A stretch of 64,000 bases of DNA from Flavobacterium sp. Root901 (GCF_001429765.1 NZ_LMJB01000001.1:435896-499895); one strand, 5' to 3'. Numbered from the stretch's first letter, positions 39,472-47,225 are shown. The notes: generated by a model from the sequence alone, not told the origin. Translations and numbers: made by a program.

Positions 39472-40569
39472 TTATTTAACGAAGATTTCCTTCAATTGAC
39501 TGATTACGTTTCCGCTTCCTGAAATCGTGATTTCTCCAATTCTATCAGCAATTTTCTCTACGTATTCCATCTCTTTCAATTTCCACAACATTTCGTTTTC
39601 TTCCATCAGCTTCGCTGTGTTTAATAAACTTCTTGTTGCAGCGGTTTCTTCTCTTCTCATAATACTGTTAGCCTGTGCTTTTTTCTCGGCAACTAAAACC
39701 TGATTCATAATTTCTTTCATATCACCTGGTAAGATTACATCTCTGATTCCCGCATCGAAAATTACCAAACCTAAATCATTTGTTTTAGAAGTAACTTCTG
39801 CTAAGATTTCAGTTGCAATTGTATCTTTTTTGCTTAATAATTCATCTAAGGTCAAACCTCCTATAAATGCTCTTAAAGCCAGCTGCATTAAAACGTACAA
39901 TTGTTTTTCGAAATCCTTGTTTTCGATCAAAGCTTTCATAATATCAACAACCTGATATTTCACAAAAAAGTTGATTCTTAATCCTGCTTTATCTTTAGTC
40001 AATAATTCCTGTCCGGAAATTTCTACTTGCTGTTGTCTCATATCAATCGTTTTTACCTCAATTGTAATAGAGTTGTTCCAAAAGTAGTGCGTTCCGGATT
40101 TCAATTCTTTAACGAAAGTTCCGTTCACAAACAGCAAAGCTTTGTCGTTGCTTGCTACAATAAATTTTCTAACAAAGTATTTCAATTGATTATGTTCCAA
40201 TAAATTTACCGGAATACCTTCAGTAATTTCAATTTTAGAAAGATCTGCTTTTTTGAATTCGTTTTTTACAATCCCTTTCCAGAAAGGATGTCTTCCCGGA
40301 GTCAGCGTTCCTTTAAAGTTTCCGTTTACGAAATGTAAAACAATCTCGTTATCGGCAACCTCAACAACTTCAAGCATTGAAGCTAAAACTTCATTCTGTA
40401 ATAAAATGTTTAATTCAAAAGGGGCGTGAAAAATGGCATTCATATCATAGATCATCACATTTTTGTCTCCAAAAATCCAGTACCAACCTTCTTCTACTAC
40501 TTTTACTAATTTTCTGTTTTCGAAAACCAAACCTACTTGGTAACCTTCGATTTTAATTCTTTTAATCAT
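39472..40569 (-). CDS. SPFH/Band-7 (slipin) family protein
   Basis: 365 residues. N-terminal beta-strands (GYQVGLVFENRKLVKVVEEGWYWIFGDKNV) repeat later (NDKALLFVNGTFVKELKSGTHYFWN), followed by the Band-7 core (TIDMRQQQVEISGQELLTKDKAGLRINFFVKYQV) and an alpha-helical, probably coiled-coil C-terminal segment (VAEKKAQANSIMRREETAATRSLLNTAKLMEENEML). No transmembrane helix is visible, so it is likely soluble or peripherally attached and oligomeric. SPFH proteins in RNA-repair operons are proposed scaffolds paired with a tRNA-like RNA; here three tRNA-like units lie directly upstream on the same transcript. Confidence 0.9.
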   Translation of the reverse strand: MIKRIKIEGYQVGLVFENRKLVKVVEEGWYWIFGDKNVMIYDMNAIFHAPFELNILLQNEVLASMLEVVEVADNEIVLHFVNGNFKGTLTPGRHPFWKGIVKNEFKKADLSKIEITEGIPVNLLEHNQLKYFVRKFIVASNDKALLFVNGTFVKELKSGTHYFWNNSITIEVKTIDMRQQQVEISGQELLTKDKAGLRINFFVKYQVVDIMKALIENKDFEKQLYVLMQLALRAFIGGLTLDELLSKKDTIATEILAEVTSKTNDLGLVIFDAGIRDVILPGDMKEIMNQVLVAEKKAQANSIMRREETAATRSLLNTAKLMEENEMLWKLKEMEYVEKIADRIGEITISGSGNVISQLKEIFVK

Positions 40570-40868
40570 AATATCTTTGTTTCAGGTTTTTCTTGTTTCA
40601 GGTTTCAGGTTTGAAACAGTCGAAAAACTTTATTATATTTCACTTCTAACATTTAACATACTTAATAAAAAAACCTCTTTGCCTTTCTCCTCCGAAAAAA
40701 ACGGATGAAGAGTTTGTAATTTGTTTACTTGAATTGTTTTCGATTGTATTTTGTATAAATAATCCCCAAATCATTTTAACAATCAAATCGAGAAGAAAAC
40801 AAGTATTTCAAAAAACATTGCTTTTCGCACTGGCTTTATCATGAGTGTGAAATTTTAGATTCGAAAAT

Positions 40869-40983
40869 CTCAGTTTCACTGACAAAGACAAATCAGCTTT
40901 TTTTCATGGTCATCTTTTTAAGAGTGATGGTCTCTCTTCAACAGGTTTTTGAGACCCGCTTGACTACCAATTGTCAAACTGAG
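40869..40983 (-). ncRNA. tRNA-like unit D (SPFH-linked array)
   Basis: Closed by an 8-bp acceptor-like stem (CTCAGTTT / AAACTGAG). Inside are a D-arm-like GAC-AATTGGTA-GTC and an anticodon-like arm CGGGT-CTCAAAA-ACCTG whose seven-base loop has T33 and would read CAA (Leu-type). There is no normal T-arm before the closing stem; the 3' half contains extra stem-forming sequence (CATC/GATG). About 115 nt, longer than a tRNA. Probably part of one RNA with units B and C. Confidence 0.55.
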
Positions 40984-41044
40984 CGTATCAGTACAGGATT
41001 CGAACCTGCAAATTTCTATTGCTCTAACCGGACTGAGCTATCGC
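40984..41044 (-). ncRNA. tRNA-like unit C lacking the anticodon arm
   Basis: Contains a canonical D-arm (GCTC-AGTCCGGTTA-GAGC) and T-arm (GCAGG-TTCGAAT-CCTGT), but only about ten bases (AATAGAAATT) lie between them, so there is no anticodon arm. The acceptor ends keep only GCG/CGC pairing. It follows unit B after two bases and abuts unit D. Confidence 0.65.
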
Positions 41045-41046
41045 AT

Positions 41047-41128
41047 TGCTGCGAATGGGAGTCGAACCCATGACCCATAGAGTGACGGATAATTTTTTGG
41101 AAAACCATCCCAAACCTCCAAACGAAGC
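41047..41128 (-). ncRNA. tRNA-like unit B
   Basis: Canonical T-arm ATGGG-TTCGACT-CCCAT and a 3' acceptor strand TCGCAGC followed by A. The 5' acceptor (GCTTCGT) pairs imperfectly. A six-base stem TTTGGA/TCCAAA forms an enlarged D-arm, and ATCCGT/ATGGGT closes a six-base loop CACTCT in the anticodon position, one base short of a real anticodon loop. This looks like a tRNA fold with no decoding capacity. Confidence 0.6.
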
Positions 41129-41292
41129 TGCATAGAAAAACATAATTCGCTTTCGCGGAAAGTTCGCTACAATGGTGCTATACAGAAACACGCAACTGGG
41201 CTTGTTTGATATTTTTAATCAAAGCCGAAACTTTGATGTATTTCATTTTATTAAAGAACTTGTTTTTATTCCTGAACAAATATTCAAATTAC

Positions 41293-41315
41293 ACTGCGCA
41301 GTAATTTTGCGCAGT
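41293..41315 (-). promoter_or_regulatory. Operator site 1 (tRNA-like RNA / SPFH / exonuclease unit)
   Basis: A near-perfect 23-bp palindrome. On the minus strand it reads ACTGCGCA-AAATTAC-TGCGCAGT, then exactly 12 bases, then TTTG (41,280-41,277) as the -7 core. It lies between the ATP-grasp stop and tRNA-like unit B. The same palindrome with the same spacing occurs at 53,560, 54,786, 58,607 and 58,909. Confidence 0.85.
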
Positions 41316-41325
41316 GCAAAAACTT

Positions 41326-42111
41326 TTATTTAATCCATTCTATTACAGTCGATAAATAGACTTGTCTAACCTCTTCAAATCGGGTTATGTTCGGAATATG
41401 ATTGACTTCTAATAAATTTTTAGAGCCATCTTTTGCAACGATGTAATCATTTCCTATCATATCCATCTGTAAAACATTCTTGATATAAAGCGTGTCTTCC
41501 AGTAAATCCTGATCGACAGGCATAAAATTGGCATTATCAGGATGAATTGATTTTAACCAATCGTCACCTTCTAGTTTTATCTGCCAATAAGTTTCTCCAA
41601 TCATCATGATACGAACAGCATCGCCTTCAAAATAAGGCTCGATGGTTGCGGTAAATTCGCTTTCCCATTCTCCGGTAAAACGATGTTTGTTTTCACCACA
41701 ATGCCAGTTTCCCCATTTTGCAATCGTATTTCCGGTTGTGTTTACAGAAGCGCCTGCACTTATAAATCCGCGTGGTACACTGAATCTTGAAAGAGACAAA
41801 GCTTTTACCAGACATGGAATTTTAAAACGGCAGTCGAGCATTGCTGAAGCTTTTGGATAACAATCTCCGTTCCAGATCGCAAGACCCGTAATGAAATCAA
41901 AATCATTATCATAAATCCCGTAATAAACCACCTTATCTACAGGAAGCATTCCAATTCCGTTTGATTTTTCCATATAAAGCACCTGATCCTTAACTACAAT
42001 CTTCGGAATAGCCTGATGCCAAATAATATGTCCTGAATAACTAGCTTTTATACTATCATATTCTTCCTGTTCGATACCAACTAAGGCTATTCGATTGTAA
42101 TCTTGTTTCAT
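41326..42111 (-). CDS. RimK-like ATP-grasp protein
   Basis: 261 residues. The C-terminal half has the ATP-grasp signature: FTATIEPYFEGDAVRIMMIGETYWQIKLEGDDWL, then LQMDMIGNDYIVAKDGSKNLLEVNHIPNI, where the acidic and EVNxxPN residues bind Mg-ATP. The closest general fold is RimK-type carboxylate-amine ligase. The substrate is unknown. The gene follows four tRNA genes by 62 bases on the same strand and is followed 10 bases later by operator site 1, placing it inside the tRNA-rich part of the island. A tRNA-directed or peptide-ligase role is conceivable but not shown. Confidence 0.75.
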   Translation of the reverse strand: MKQDYNRIALVGIEQEEYDSIKASYSGHIIWHQAIPKIVVKDQVLYMEKSNGIGMLPVDKVVYYGIYDNDFDFITGLAIWNGDCYPKASAMLDCRFKIPCLVKALSLSRFSVPRGFISAGASVNTTGNTIAKWGNWHCGENKHRFTGEWESEFTATIEPYFEGDAVRIMMIGETYWQIKLEGDDWLKSIHPDNANFMPVDQDLLEDTLYIKNVLQMDMIGNDYIVAKDGSKNLLEVNHIPNITRFEEVRQVYLSTVIEWIK

Positions 42112-42173
42112 AACTTTTGTTTTATATTGTTAAACTTCATTTTTTTGAAAGTTCAATTTGAACATTTCACTTG

Positions 42174-42246
42174 TACAGGAAGAGAGACTCGAACTCTCAG
42201 AAAACAGATCCTAAATCTGCCGCGTCTACCATTTCGCCATTCCTGC
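42174..42246 (-). tRNA. Unusual tRNA-Leu (anticodon TAG) without long variable arm
   Basis: Acceptor GCAGGAA / TTCCTGT, Leu-type D-arm (GCG-AAATGGTAGA-CGC), anticodon stem GCAGA/TCTGT with loop TTTAGGA (anticodon TAG), T-arm GAGAG-TTCGAGT-CTCTC, discriminator A. The variable region is only five bases (TTTCT), whereas bacterial tRNA-Leu is class II with a long variable arm. The body therefore looks like tRNA-Leu that has lost its identity arm. Starts five bases after the Pro tRNA. Confidence 0.8.
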
Positions 42247-42251
42247 ATATG

Positions 42252-42323
42252 TCTGGGAAGCAGGATTCGAACCTGCGACCTCCCGCGTCCAAGGCGGGTA
42301 AACAACCACCGTTATCTTCCCAG
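42252..42323 (-). tRNA. tRNA-Pro-like gene (anticodon TGG)
   Basis: Perfect 7-bp acceptor CTGGGAA/TTCCCAG, anticodon stem CCCGC/GCGGG with loop CTTGGAC (T33, anticodon TGG), variable AGGTC, T-arm GCAGG-TTCGAAT-CCTGC, discriminator A. The D-arm is weak (AAC/GTT around GGTGGTT). The acceptor does not begin with the C-G pairs usual for bacterial tRNA-Pro, so charging specificity is uncertain. Confidence 0.8.
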
Positions 42324-42335
42324 ATTGTTTTTTTT

Positions 42336-42413
42336 TAGGTTCTGAGGGACTAAGATTCTAAGAGACTAAGTTTTTATCTTAGAACCTCAGCATCTCAGCA
42401 TCTTAGAAGCTTT
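42336..42413. repeat. GCTAAG/CTTAGAACCTCAG repeat inside the tRNA array
   Basis: AGGTTCTGAGGGACTAAG ... CTTAGAACCTCAG folds into a long imperfect hairpin. Same family as 16,489, 47,226 and 49,820. It separates the Asp- and Pro-type tRNA genes. Confidence 0.75.
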
Positions 42414-42421
42414 AAAAAAAG

Positions 42422-42494
42422 CGGCCCATACGGGAGTCGAACCCGTTTCTCCCGAGAGACAGTCGGGAAGGTTAGCCAGTAACCCCAATGAGCC
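42422..42494 (-). tRNA. tRNA-Asp-like gene (anticodon GTC)
   Basis: Acceptor GGCTCAT / ATGGGCC with discriminator G73 (as in tRNA-Asp), D-arm GGTT-ACTGGCT-AACC, anticodon stem CCCGA/TCGGG with loop CTGTCTC (anticodon GTC), T-arm ACGGG-TTCGACT-CCCGT. Base 37 is T, where a purine is almost universal, so this may not be a normal decoding tRNA. Confidence 0.8.
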
Positions 42495-42518
42495 AGTTCC
42501 TTCTAGAGAACATTTCTT

Positions 42519-42591
42519 TGATTTTGGAAGGAATCGAACCTTCAGCCTATTGGGTATAATCCAATTGCTCTGCCAGTTGAGCTACAAAATC
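42519..42591 (-). tRNA. tRNA-Ile-like gene (anticodon TAT)
   Basis: Perfect acceptor GATTTTG/CAAAATC, D-arm GCTC-AACTGGCA-GAGC, anticodon stem ATTGG/CCAAT with loop ATTATAC (T33, anticodon TAT), variable AGGCT, T-arm GAAGG-TTCGATT-CCTTC, discriminator A. UAU is a rare anticodon for the AUA codon in bacteria, which normally use lysidine-modified CAU. First gene of the four-tRNA run; no promoter is visible between it and the terminator 22 bases upstream. Confidence 0.85.
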
Positions 42592-42612
42592 ACTTTATTT
42601 TTGGACATAAAA

Positions 42613-42640
42613 AAAGCACCCGGTTAAAGGTGCTTTACAA
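42613..42640 (-). terminator. Terminator of the 31-codon unit upstream of the tRNA run
   Basis: 8-bp stem AAAGCACC / GGTGCTTT with an eight-base loop, followed on the minus strand by seven T residues. Confidence 0.88.
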
Positions 42641-42662
42641 AATTCAACATGATATAACTATC

Positions 42663-42758
42663 CTATTGCCTGTATATGTGCACCAGCCTTGCAAAACATC
42701 CAAGATCGAAACCTGGGTTTAGCAGTTGTTTGTTATATATGTTATTTTGTAAAGCCAT
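42663..42758 (-). CDS. Candidate 31-residue small protein
   Basis: An ATG-initiated frame of 31 codons (start MALQNNIYNKQLLNPG, end LVHIYRQ) lies between a good promoter (42,819-42,851) and a strong terminator (42,613-42,640), so the segment is almost certainly transcribed. Whether the peptide or the RNA is the product is open: CCAGG-TTTCGAT-CTTGG inside it can fold as a tRNA T-arm, with a possible acceptor CAAAATA/TGTTTTG. No homology recognised. Confidence 0.45.
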   Translation of the reverse strand: MALQNNIYNKQLLNPGFDLGCFARLVHIYRQ

Positions 42759-42818
42759 TTTTATTATGTTATTATATTTTGTTTTATGTTTGAAATTCTA
42801 TGTTCTGATTTTCTTCGG

Positions 42819-42851
42819 CAAAGATAAAGTCGAAAAAATCAATTCTCCAAA
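42819..42851 (-). promoter_or_regulatory. Promoter of the 31-codon unit
   Basis: On the minus strand, -33 TTTG (42,851-42,848), 21 bases, then -7 TATCTTTG (42,826-42,819). It may also supply the tRNA run by read-through. Confidence 0.7.
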
Positions 42852-42885
42852 TTTATTTTTAAATTATTTTACTGATTATCAATAA

Positions 42886-43116
42886 CTTAAACTTAAATTA
42901 TAAGCATAAGGGTCCTTGTCCGCAAACGTGTGCAGATTTATTTTTGTATCAAATGACTGTCTCTCATCAGATTACTTTTCAAGATTATATTTCAATATTT
43001 AGTTTATGCATTAAACATTTGTTCGGTTATTTTTTTAATTATTTTTAGTTAAGCTTTAAATTTTATCATTTAGAGTCTTTTTTTATCATATTTATCAAAA
43101 TCGAAAGAGCCTTAAA
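42886..43116. other. AT-rich spacer with no recognised gene
   Basis: About 230 bases between the promoter of the 31-codon unit and the terminator at 43,117. It contains no open frame of note and no repeat of the families listed. A short GC-richer patch (CCGCAAACGTGTGCAG near 42,920) has no explanation. Confidence 0.5.
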
Positions 43117-43152
43117 ACAAAAAAAGCGTCCCAATATTAGGACGCTTTTTAT
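43117..43152 (-). terminator. Terminator after the 34-codon small gene
   Basis: 11-bp stem AAAAAGCGTCC / GGACGCTTTTT with an eight-base loop and flanking A/T runs. Confidence 0.9.
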
Positions 43153-43171
43153 ATTTTATGCTGAATTAAAT

Positions 43172-43276
43172 CTACATTTTACATTTCAATTCTACAAAAT
43201 ACATATTACGCCTGTAATCGTCAGCAGGAAATTTCCCTATCAGAAGATCATTATTGTGTATTGCAGACAGTTTCAT
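43172..43276 (-). CDS. Candidate 34-residue small protein
   Basis: A 34-codon ATG frame (start MKLSAIHNNDLLIGKFPADD, end YFVELKCKM) on the minus strand. Upstream is a -7 element TACATTTG (about 43,306-43,313) and downstream a strong terminator, so it is a compact independent transcription unit. The composition looks coding (charged, no low-complexity sequence). No family recognised; a function in the repair island is unproven. Confidence 0.55.
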   Translation of the reverse strand: MKLSAIHNNDLLIGKFPADDYRRNMYFVELKCKM

Positions 43277-43365
43277 AAGTATGTATTTTATTTTTATTTC
43301 GGTGGCAAATGTAATTATTTTAAATAAAAAATTAACAATTTGCTTTGAATTTGTTAGATAATATT

Positions 43366-44424
43366 TTATTGATACAATTCTTCTCTAATTTTAATTAAAG
43401 TCTGAATTGCTTTTTCTTCATTTGGTTTCTCTGGCAGACTTGATGTCAGGTAATGATTTTCTATTGAATCGATTAAACTATCTGCCATTTCGAGTAAATC
43501 ATCGTATTCTTTATTTCCGGCTTTTATGTCTAATAATTCTTCGCGGTTAGAAACTCGAATATTTAATTTTCCTGTTGAAAGAATCTGCTCAGCCGTTTGC
43601 AAAAGCCTGATCGTGTGCATCATGTTTTTGCTGTCGTAATTTTTTCCGTGTTGTTGGTTCGTATTATAACGTTCTTCGTTGCGTTTTTCAATCCAACTCC
43701 AATATTCGGTGTATTCTTTACAATATTTCGAATAGCCATCCTGATTGCAGGATAAATAACCAATCAATCTTTCGTTTTTCGGAATCGACGAAAGCGAAAC
43801 TTCATTAGAGGTTTCTTTCTGAATTATTCCTTTGTAACCCAACGTTTTTTCGGCATCGTAAAACATTGCAAACATTCCTTTTGAATTGGGCATATCGACC
43901 AAACCAATTTTTTCTTGCTCCAAATTATTTTCTACCAGAAATTCTAAAACCGAAACCGTTTTATAATCTTTTAAAACATAACAAAAATCCAAAAGGCTTT
44001 TCTTTTCTTTCGGCAACGGATTTACGATTTTCTTGTTTAAACCTCTCGCCTTTTTGATCTGCGTAACAGCATAACCCGCAAAAGAATCTTTGCAGAGTTT
44101 AGATAAAAAATCTTCGATTCTAAGCTTTTCCATCAACGGATGTTTGTACAAAATACAATCTTCCGGTGAAGCCAAAATCTCCAATATATTTGGATTATTC
44201 TTGATCAATAATTCTACAAAACGACCAATCTCATAATAAACCTCATCATTAGTTTCATTAGCAACCTGCGGAATATAATCTAAGCCAAAGAATTTTTCTT
44301 TTGGAAGATAATAAACACCTTTTATATCCGTGTCTGATGTCGGTGTATTTAACCCAAAAGATCTACTTCCTGAAATTACTTCAAAAAGGATTAGGTTTTG
44401 GGATTTTAGGGTTTGGATGGTCAT
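43366..44424 (-). CDS. YcgL-type nucleotidyltransferase (COG3541-like)
   Basis: 352 residues. The polymerase-beta-type motif is G19-S20-R21-S-F-G ... D31-T-D33 (GSRSFGLNTPTSDTDIKGVYYLP), followed by the helical region usual for the YcgL group (LVDMPNSKGMFAMFYDA; NMMHTIRLLQTAEQIL). These enzymes are predicted to add nucleotides to RNA ends, and the group repeatedly associates with RNA ligases. Its ATG overlaps the stop of the ATPase gene by one base, so the two are translationally coupled. It probably acts on RNA 3' ends during healing (inference). Confidence 0.85.
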   Translation of the reverse strand: MTIQTLKSQNLILFEVISGSRSFGLNTPTSDTDIKGVYYLPKEKFFGLDYIPQVANETNDEVYYEIGRFVELLIKNNPNILEILASPEDCILYKHPLMEKLRIEDFLSKLCKDSFAGYAVTQIKKARGLNKKIVNPLPKEKKSLLDFCYVLKDYKTVSVLEFLVENNLEQEKIGLVDMPNSKGMFAMFYDAEKTLGYKGIIQKETSNEVSLSSIPKNERLIGYLSCNQDGYSKYCKEYTEYWSWIEKRNEERYNTNQQHGKNYDSKNMMHTIRLLQTAEQILSTGKLNIRVSNREELLDIKAGNKEYDDLLEMADSLIDSIENHYLTSSLPEKPNEEKAIQTLIKIREELYQ

Positions 44425-46415
44425 TATTTTTGTGTAATAAAATTATAAATTTCAATTGTTAAATTTTTAATTTCTTTATTCTTAGAAAAAACGATCCAAG
44501 GAAAATCTGCTTCTAATACTTTTTCACTTAATCCTCTTTTATCTATAATAGTACCATAAGTACCATTTTTTTTAGTTTCAAAAAATGATTTATTAAGAAT
44601 ATAAACCTTTCCTTTTTTGCTAATTTCTTCTCTCAAATTATATAAAAAATTACCAATATATTCTTTTTTAAATTTATCAGCATCAATTTTCCCCAGTGCT
44701 AATTCTATTTTATTTTGAATTTCTACTGCATATTGATTTACTAATTTTTCATTACAGAAATTAATCATAACCTTTTTCCAAATGTCATTGGTAAGCAAAT
44801 TTTCAATTTCTCTAACGTTCCAAATAATTTTAGGTTTAAAATTATCTGATTCAGCATTTTTTAAAGCTTCTAATCTTTCAAACTTTTGTTTATTTTTCGT
44901 TTTATTTACTGCATCTGAATCTGCTAATAAAAATATCCTATTACTAAGAGATAAAGATTTAATATCTTTAATAACAAATTCTTTTTTTTCATCTTCTATT
45001 TCATCTTCAAAAATATAATGATCAATATTAGATCCTGCATATTCAAAAAATGCAAAATCTATATCCTCTTTTGGATAAGATTTTCCAATTGAATCACAGT
45101 ATGATTTTAAGAATGCTTTTATATAATTTCTATCTGATATTCCTTCTACCCAAATACTACAATTTGCCATGAAAACAGATGAATTATTCACTCCCAATTC
45201 CTTAAGTAATTTGTTATCTCCTCTATTTACATTTTTAATAATAAAATGTTTATCGTTTAATTTATTATTTCTTGGAGAAAATGAATAAATTGAAACATTA
45301 TCTTTCTCAATCGTTAGGTCTAAAAAATGATTTGAATGAGTGGTAATTACATATCTTAGATTTTTCTTTTTTAAATCTTCATTATTAGTTATCTGTTCTA
45401 AAAACAATCTTTGCATTCCTGGATGAAGATTCAATTCTGGTTCATCAATAAAAATAAATGATTCAGACTCCGCCATAAAAATTTTATACATTAATACTAT
45501 TAAAGCTTGAATTCCATCTCCTAAGTCATACAATTTTCTATCTTTATCTCCAGCTACATGAATAATAATCAGTTCTGATTCATTAATTCCCTTTTCATTA
45601 TCATTTTTATCAAATTTAGCTACTATATCAATCTCCTTGCCATCAAAAAAATTGTCACGTAAAAAATTTTCAAATTTTTCAAATTGTTCTCTTACAGATT
45701 TCTCTGAATTTCTAGAATTTAAAATTTCCTTATATAGATGTAAACCTGTAAAAACATCAACATCAATTTTATCTAACTGATAATTATTATTTAAAGTCTC
45801 CAAATAAATATCACTTTCAATTTTAGAATATTTTTCTGAAACGAAATTAAACAATGAATGAGCTGTTCTTAATGTAGGTATATAATACTTTTTAAAATCT
45901 CTGAATACATAAATGAAGTCATTATTAATTGTTGAATAGTTTGACAAATAATAACTCTGCAATTGAAAAATTTTTAAATTATTAATATTTATTTTATTTT
46001 GATTAATTGTTTTAGTAATATTTTCAAAATCATCAAAATATAGTTCCTTAAGTCGATTTTCATATAAAATTTTAGCTTTCTGTGCATCAGGGCTTCCTCC
46101 TCCAACATAAATTGTTGTTTTTGATTTTTGATCATAACTCTCATACTGGCTATCTATCAAGTTATTAATCTGTGAAATTTCGCGATTATAATCCTTTACT
46201 TCATTTTTAAAAAGATGTAAATCTTTAACTCCCGCAAAATAATTATTAGACATTAATCTTCTAATAAACCTACTTTTACCACTATTGTTTGCTCCTATAA
46301 TTATATTAATAGAATTAAATTTTGGAAAAAAAGAAATATTTTCTTCCTCTTCATTTAAAAAATAATCTTTTAGATTAATATCCTTAGAAAAAATTAAATC
46401 AAAAACATTTTTCAT
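44424..46415 (-). CDS. OLD/TOPRIM-type ABC ATPase (PARIS-like defence protein)
   Basis: 663 residues. N-terminal ABC-type ATPase with Walker A G41-ANNSGK-S48, Walker B FIFIDEPELNLHPGMQRL and H-loop RYVITTHSNHFLDL. C-terminal part has the TOPRIM pattern IWVEGISDRNYIKAFL (acidic Glu), IFLLADSDAVNK and IIWNVREIENLL, as in OLD nucleases and in the DUF4435-like AriB part of PARIS systems. It overlaps the upstream nucleotidyltransferase by ATGA and the downstream one by one base. Its DNA is visibly more AT-rich than both neighbours, suggesting a later insertion into a nucleotidyltransferase pair. Function as a nuclease is inferred. Confidence 0.85.
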   Translation of the reverse strand: MKNVFDLIFSKDINLKDYFLNEEEENISFFPKFNSINIIIGANNSGKSRFIRRLMSNNYFAGVKDLHLFKNEVKDYNREISQINNLIDSQYESYDQKSKTTIYVGGGSPDAQKAKILYENRLKELYFDDFENITKTINQNKININNLKIFQLQSYYLSNYSTINNDFIYVFRDFKKYYIPTLRTAHSLFNFVSEKYSKIESDIYLETLNNNYQLDKIDVDVFTGLHLYKEILNSRNSEKSVREQFEKFENFLRDNFFDGKEIDIVAKFDKNDNEKGINESELIIIHVAGDKDRKLYDLGDGIQALIVLMYKIFMAESESFIFIDEPELNLHPGMQRLFLEQITNNEDLKKKNLRYVITTHSNHFLDLTIEKDNVSIYSFSPRNNKLNDKHFIIKNVNRGDNKLLKELGVNNSSVFMANCSIWVEGISDRNYIKAFLKSYCDSIGKSYPKEDIDFAFFEYAGSNIDHYIFEDEIEDEKKEFVIKDIKSLSLSNRIFLLADSDAVNKTKNKQKFERLEALKNAESDNFKPKIIWNVREIENLLTNDIWKKVMINFCNEKLVNQYAVEIQNKIELALGKIDADKFKKEYIGNFLYNLREEISKKGKVYILNKSFFETKKNGTYGTIIDKRGLSEKVLEADFPWIVFSKNKEIKNLTIEIYNFITQK

Positions 46416-47179
46416 ATTTTAACTTTTATAAACTCCCTAAAAAACAAATCCAACTCCTCATTCAACTTCTTCCCGCTTCCCAATTTACTTGCGTTTTCCT
46501 GATTAAATTTTATCGTTTCCAATAAAAAATCAGTTATTAAAGTTTCTTTTGGGTGTAAGTATTTTTCGTCCTGAGTTGCTTTTATTTGTTGTAATTCCAG
46601 TATTTTTTCCTGTATGTTTTTGGGTGCTATTGGCAAAACTTCGGCAAAAGCAACGGGCGGAAAAGTATTGTTTTCTATAATCCATTTTCCTGCCAATGCG
46701 GTGCGGAGGGCGTAGAAATAACTTTTTAGTTTTACTTCTTCCATTTCGCAGACCTCCATAAAGTTTTTTGTTGTTCCCAAATAATGGTGCAAAACTGCTA
46801 TGGGCGAAAAACATTCTAAAGCTATCTCACGCATTTGTTTGGCGAAATCTTCGTTCTCAAAATACACTACAGGCGAAAACAACCATTCCAACAAAGATGC
46901 ATTAGATTTTGCTAACATTTTTACGGATTTCCTTAAATCCCAGCCGGAACCGTCAAGATCGTCTTCGGTCATAAATTCGATTACATCAGGTTTTTCCCAA
47001 AGTGATAAATAATACTCGGGTTTGTGTTTGTATATAAAACGAATATCGTAGTCACTGTCGGGAGAAGCAAATCCCCAGGCACGGCTTCCAGATTCTACAG
47101 CAAAGAGTATTTCTACGTCTTTCTGTTTCTCAATTTCTTTTAATTTTTGAAGTATTTTTTCTTTCATGACTGGTTTCAA
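46412..47179 (-). CDS. Nucleotidyltransferase, second YcgL-type
   Basis: 255 residues. Motif ESGSRAWGFASPDSDYDIRFIY (G31-S32-R33, D43-Y-D45) places it in the same nucleotidyltransferase superfamily as the gene at 43,366 but with a shorter C-terminus. WEKPDVIEFMTEDDLDGSGWDLRKSVKMLAKSNASLLEWLFSP is typical of the COG3541 group. It is the first gene of a three-gene overlapping operon (NTase, ATPase, NTase). A role in re-adding bases to damaged RNA ends fits the context. Confidence 0.85.
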   Translation of the reverse strand: MKPVMKEKILQKLKEIEKQKDVEILFAVESGSRAWGFASPDSDYDIRFIYKHKPEYYLSLWEKPDVIEFMTEDDLDGSGWDLRKSVKMLAKSNASLLEWLFSPVVYFENEDFAKQMREIALECFSPIAVLHHYLGTTKNFMEVCEMEEVKLKSYFYALRTALAGKWIIENNTFPPVAFAEVLPIAPKNIQEKILELQQIKATQDEKYLHPKETLITDFLLETIKFNQENASKLGSGKKLNEELDLFFREFIKVKI

Positions 47180-47225
47180 ATGTAAGTAAACGGGAAATGT
47201 TTTAACTAAGTAATTACACGGGTTT

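Noticed and set aside
41178..41246. 22-codon frame in the leader after operator site 1
   Set aside because: Short, no independent support; could be a leader peptide but equally chance, so not annotated.
41293..41315. Sigma-54 promoter (GG-N10-GC) reading of the GCGCA palindrome
   Set aside because: No GG/GC pair with the required spacing is conserved across the five sites, whereas a Bacteroidota -7 TTTG core is present at constant distance in all.
42676..42885. Plus-strand 69-codon frame over the 31-codon unit
   Set aside because: It has no promoter in that direction, is hydrophobic low-complexity sequence and is explained as a shadow.
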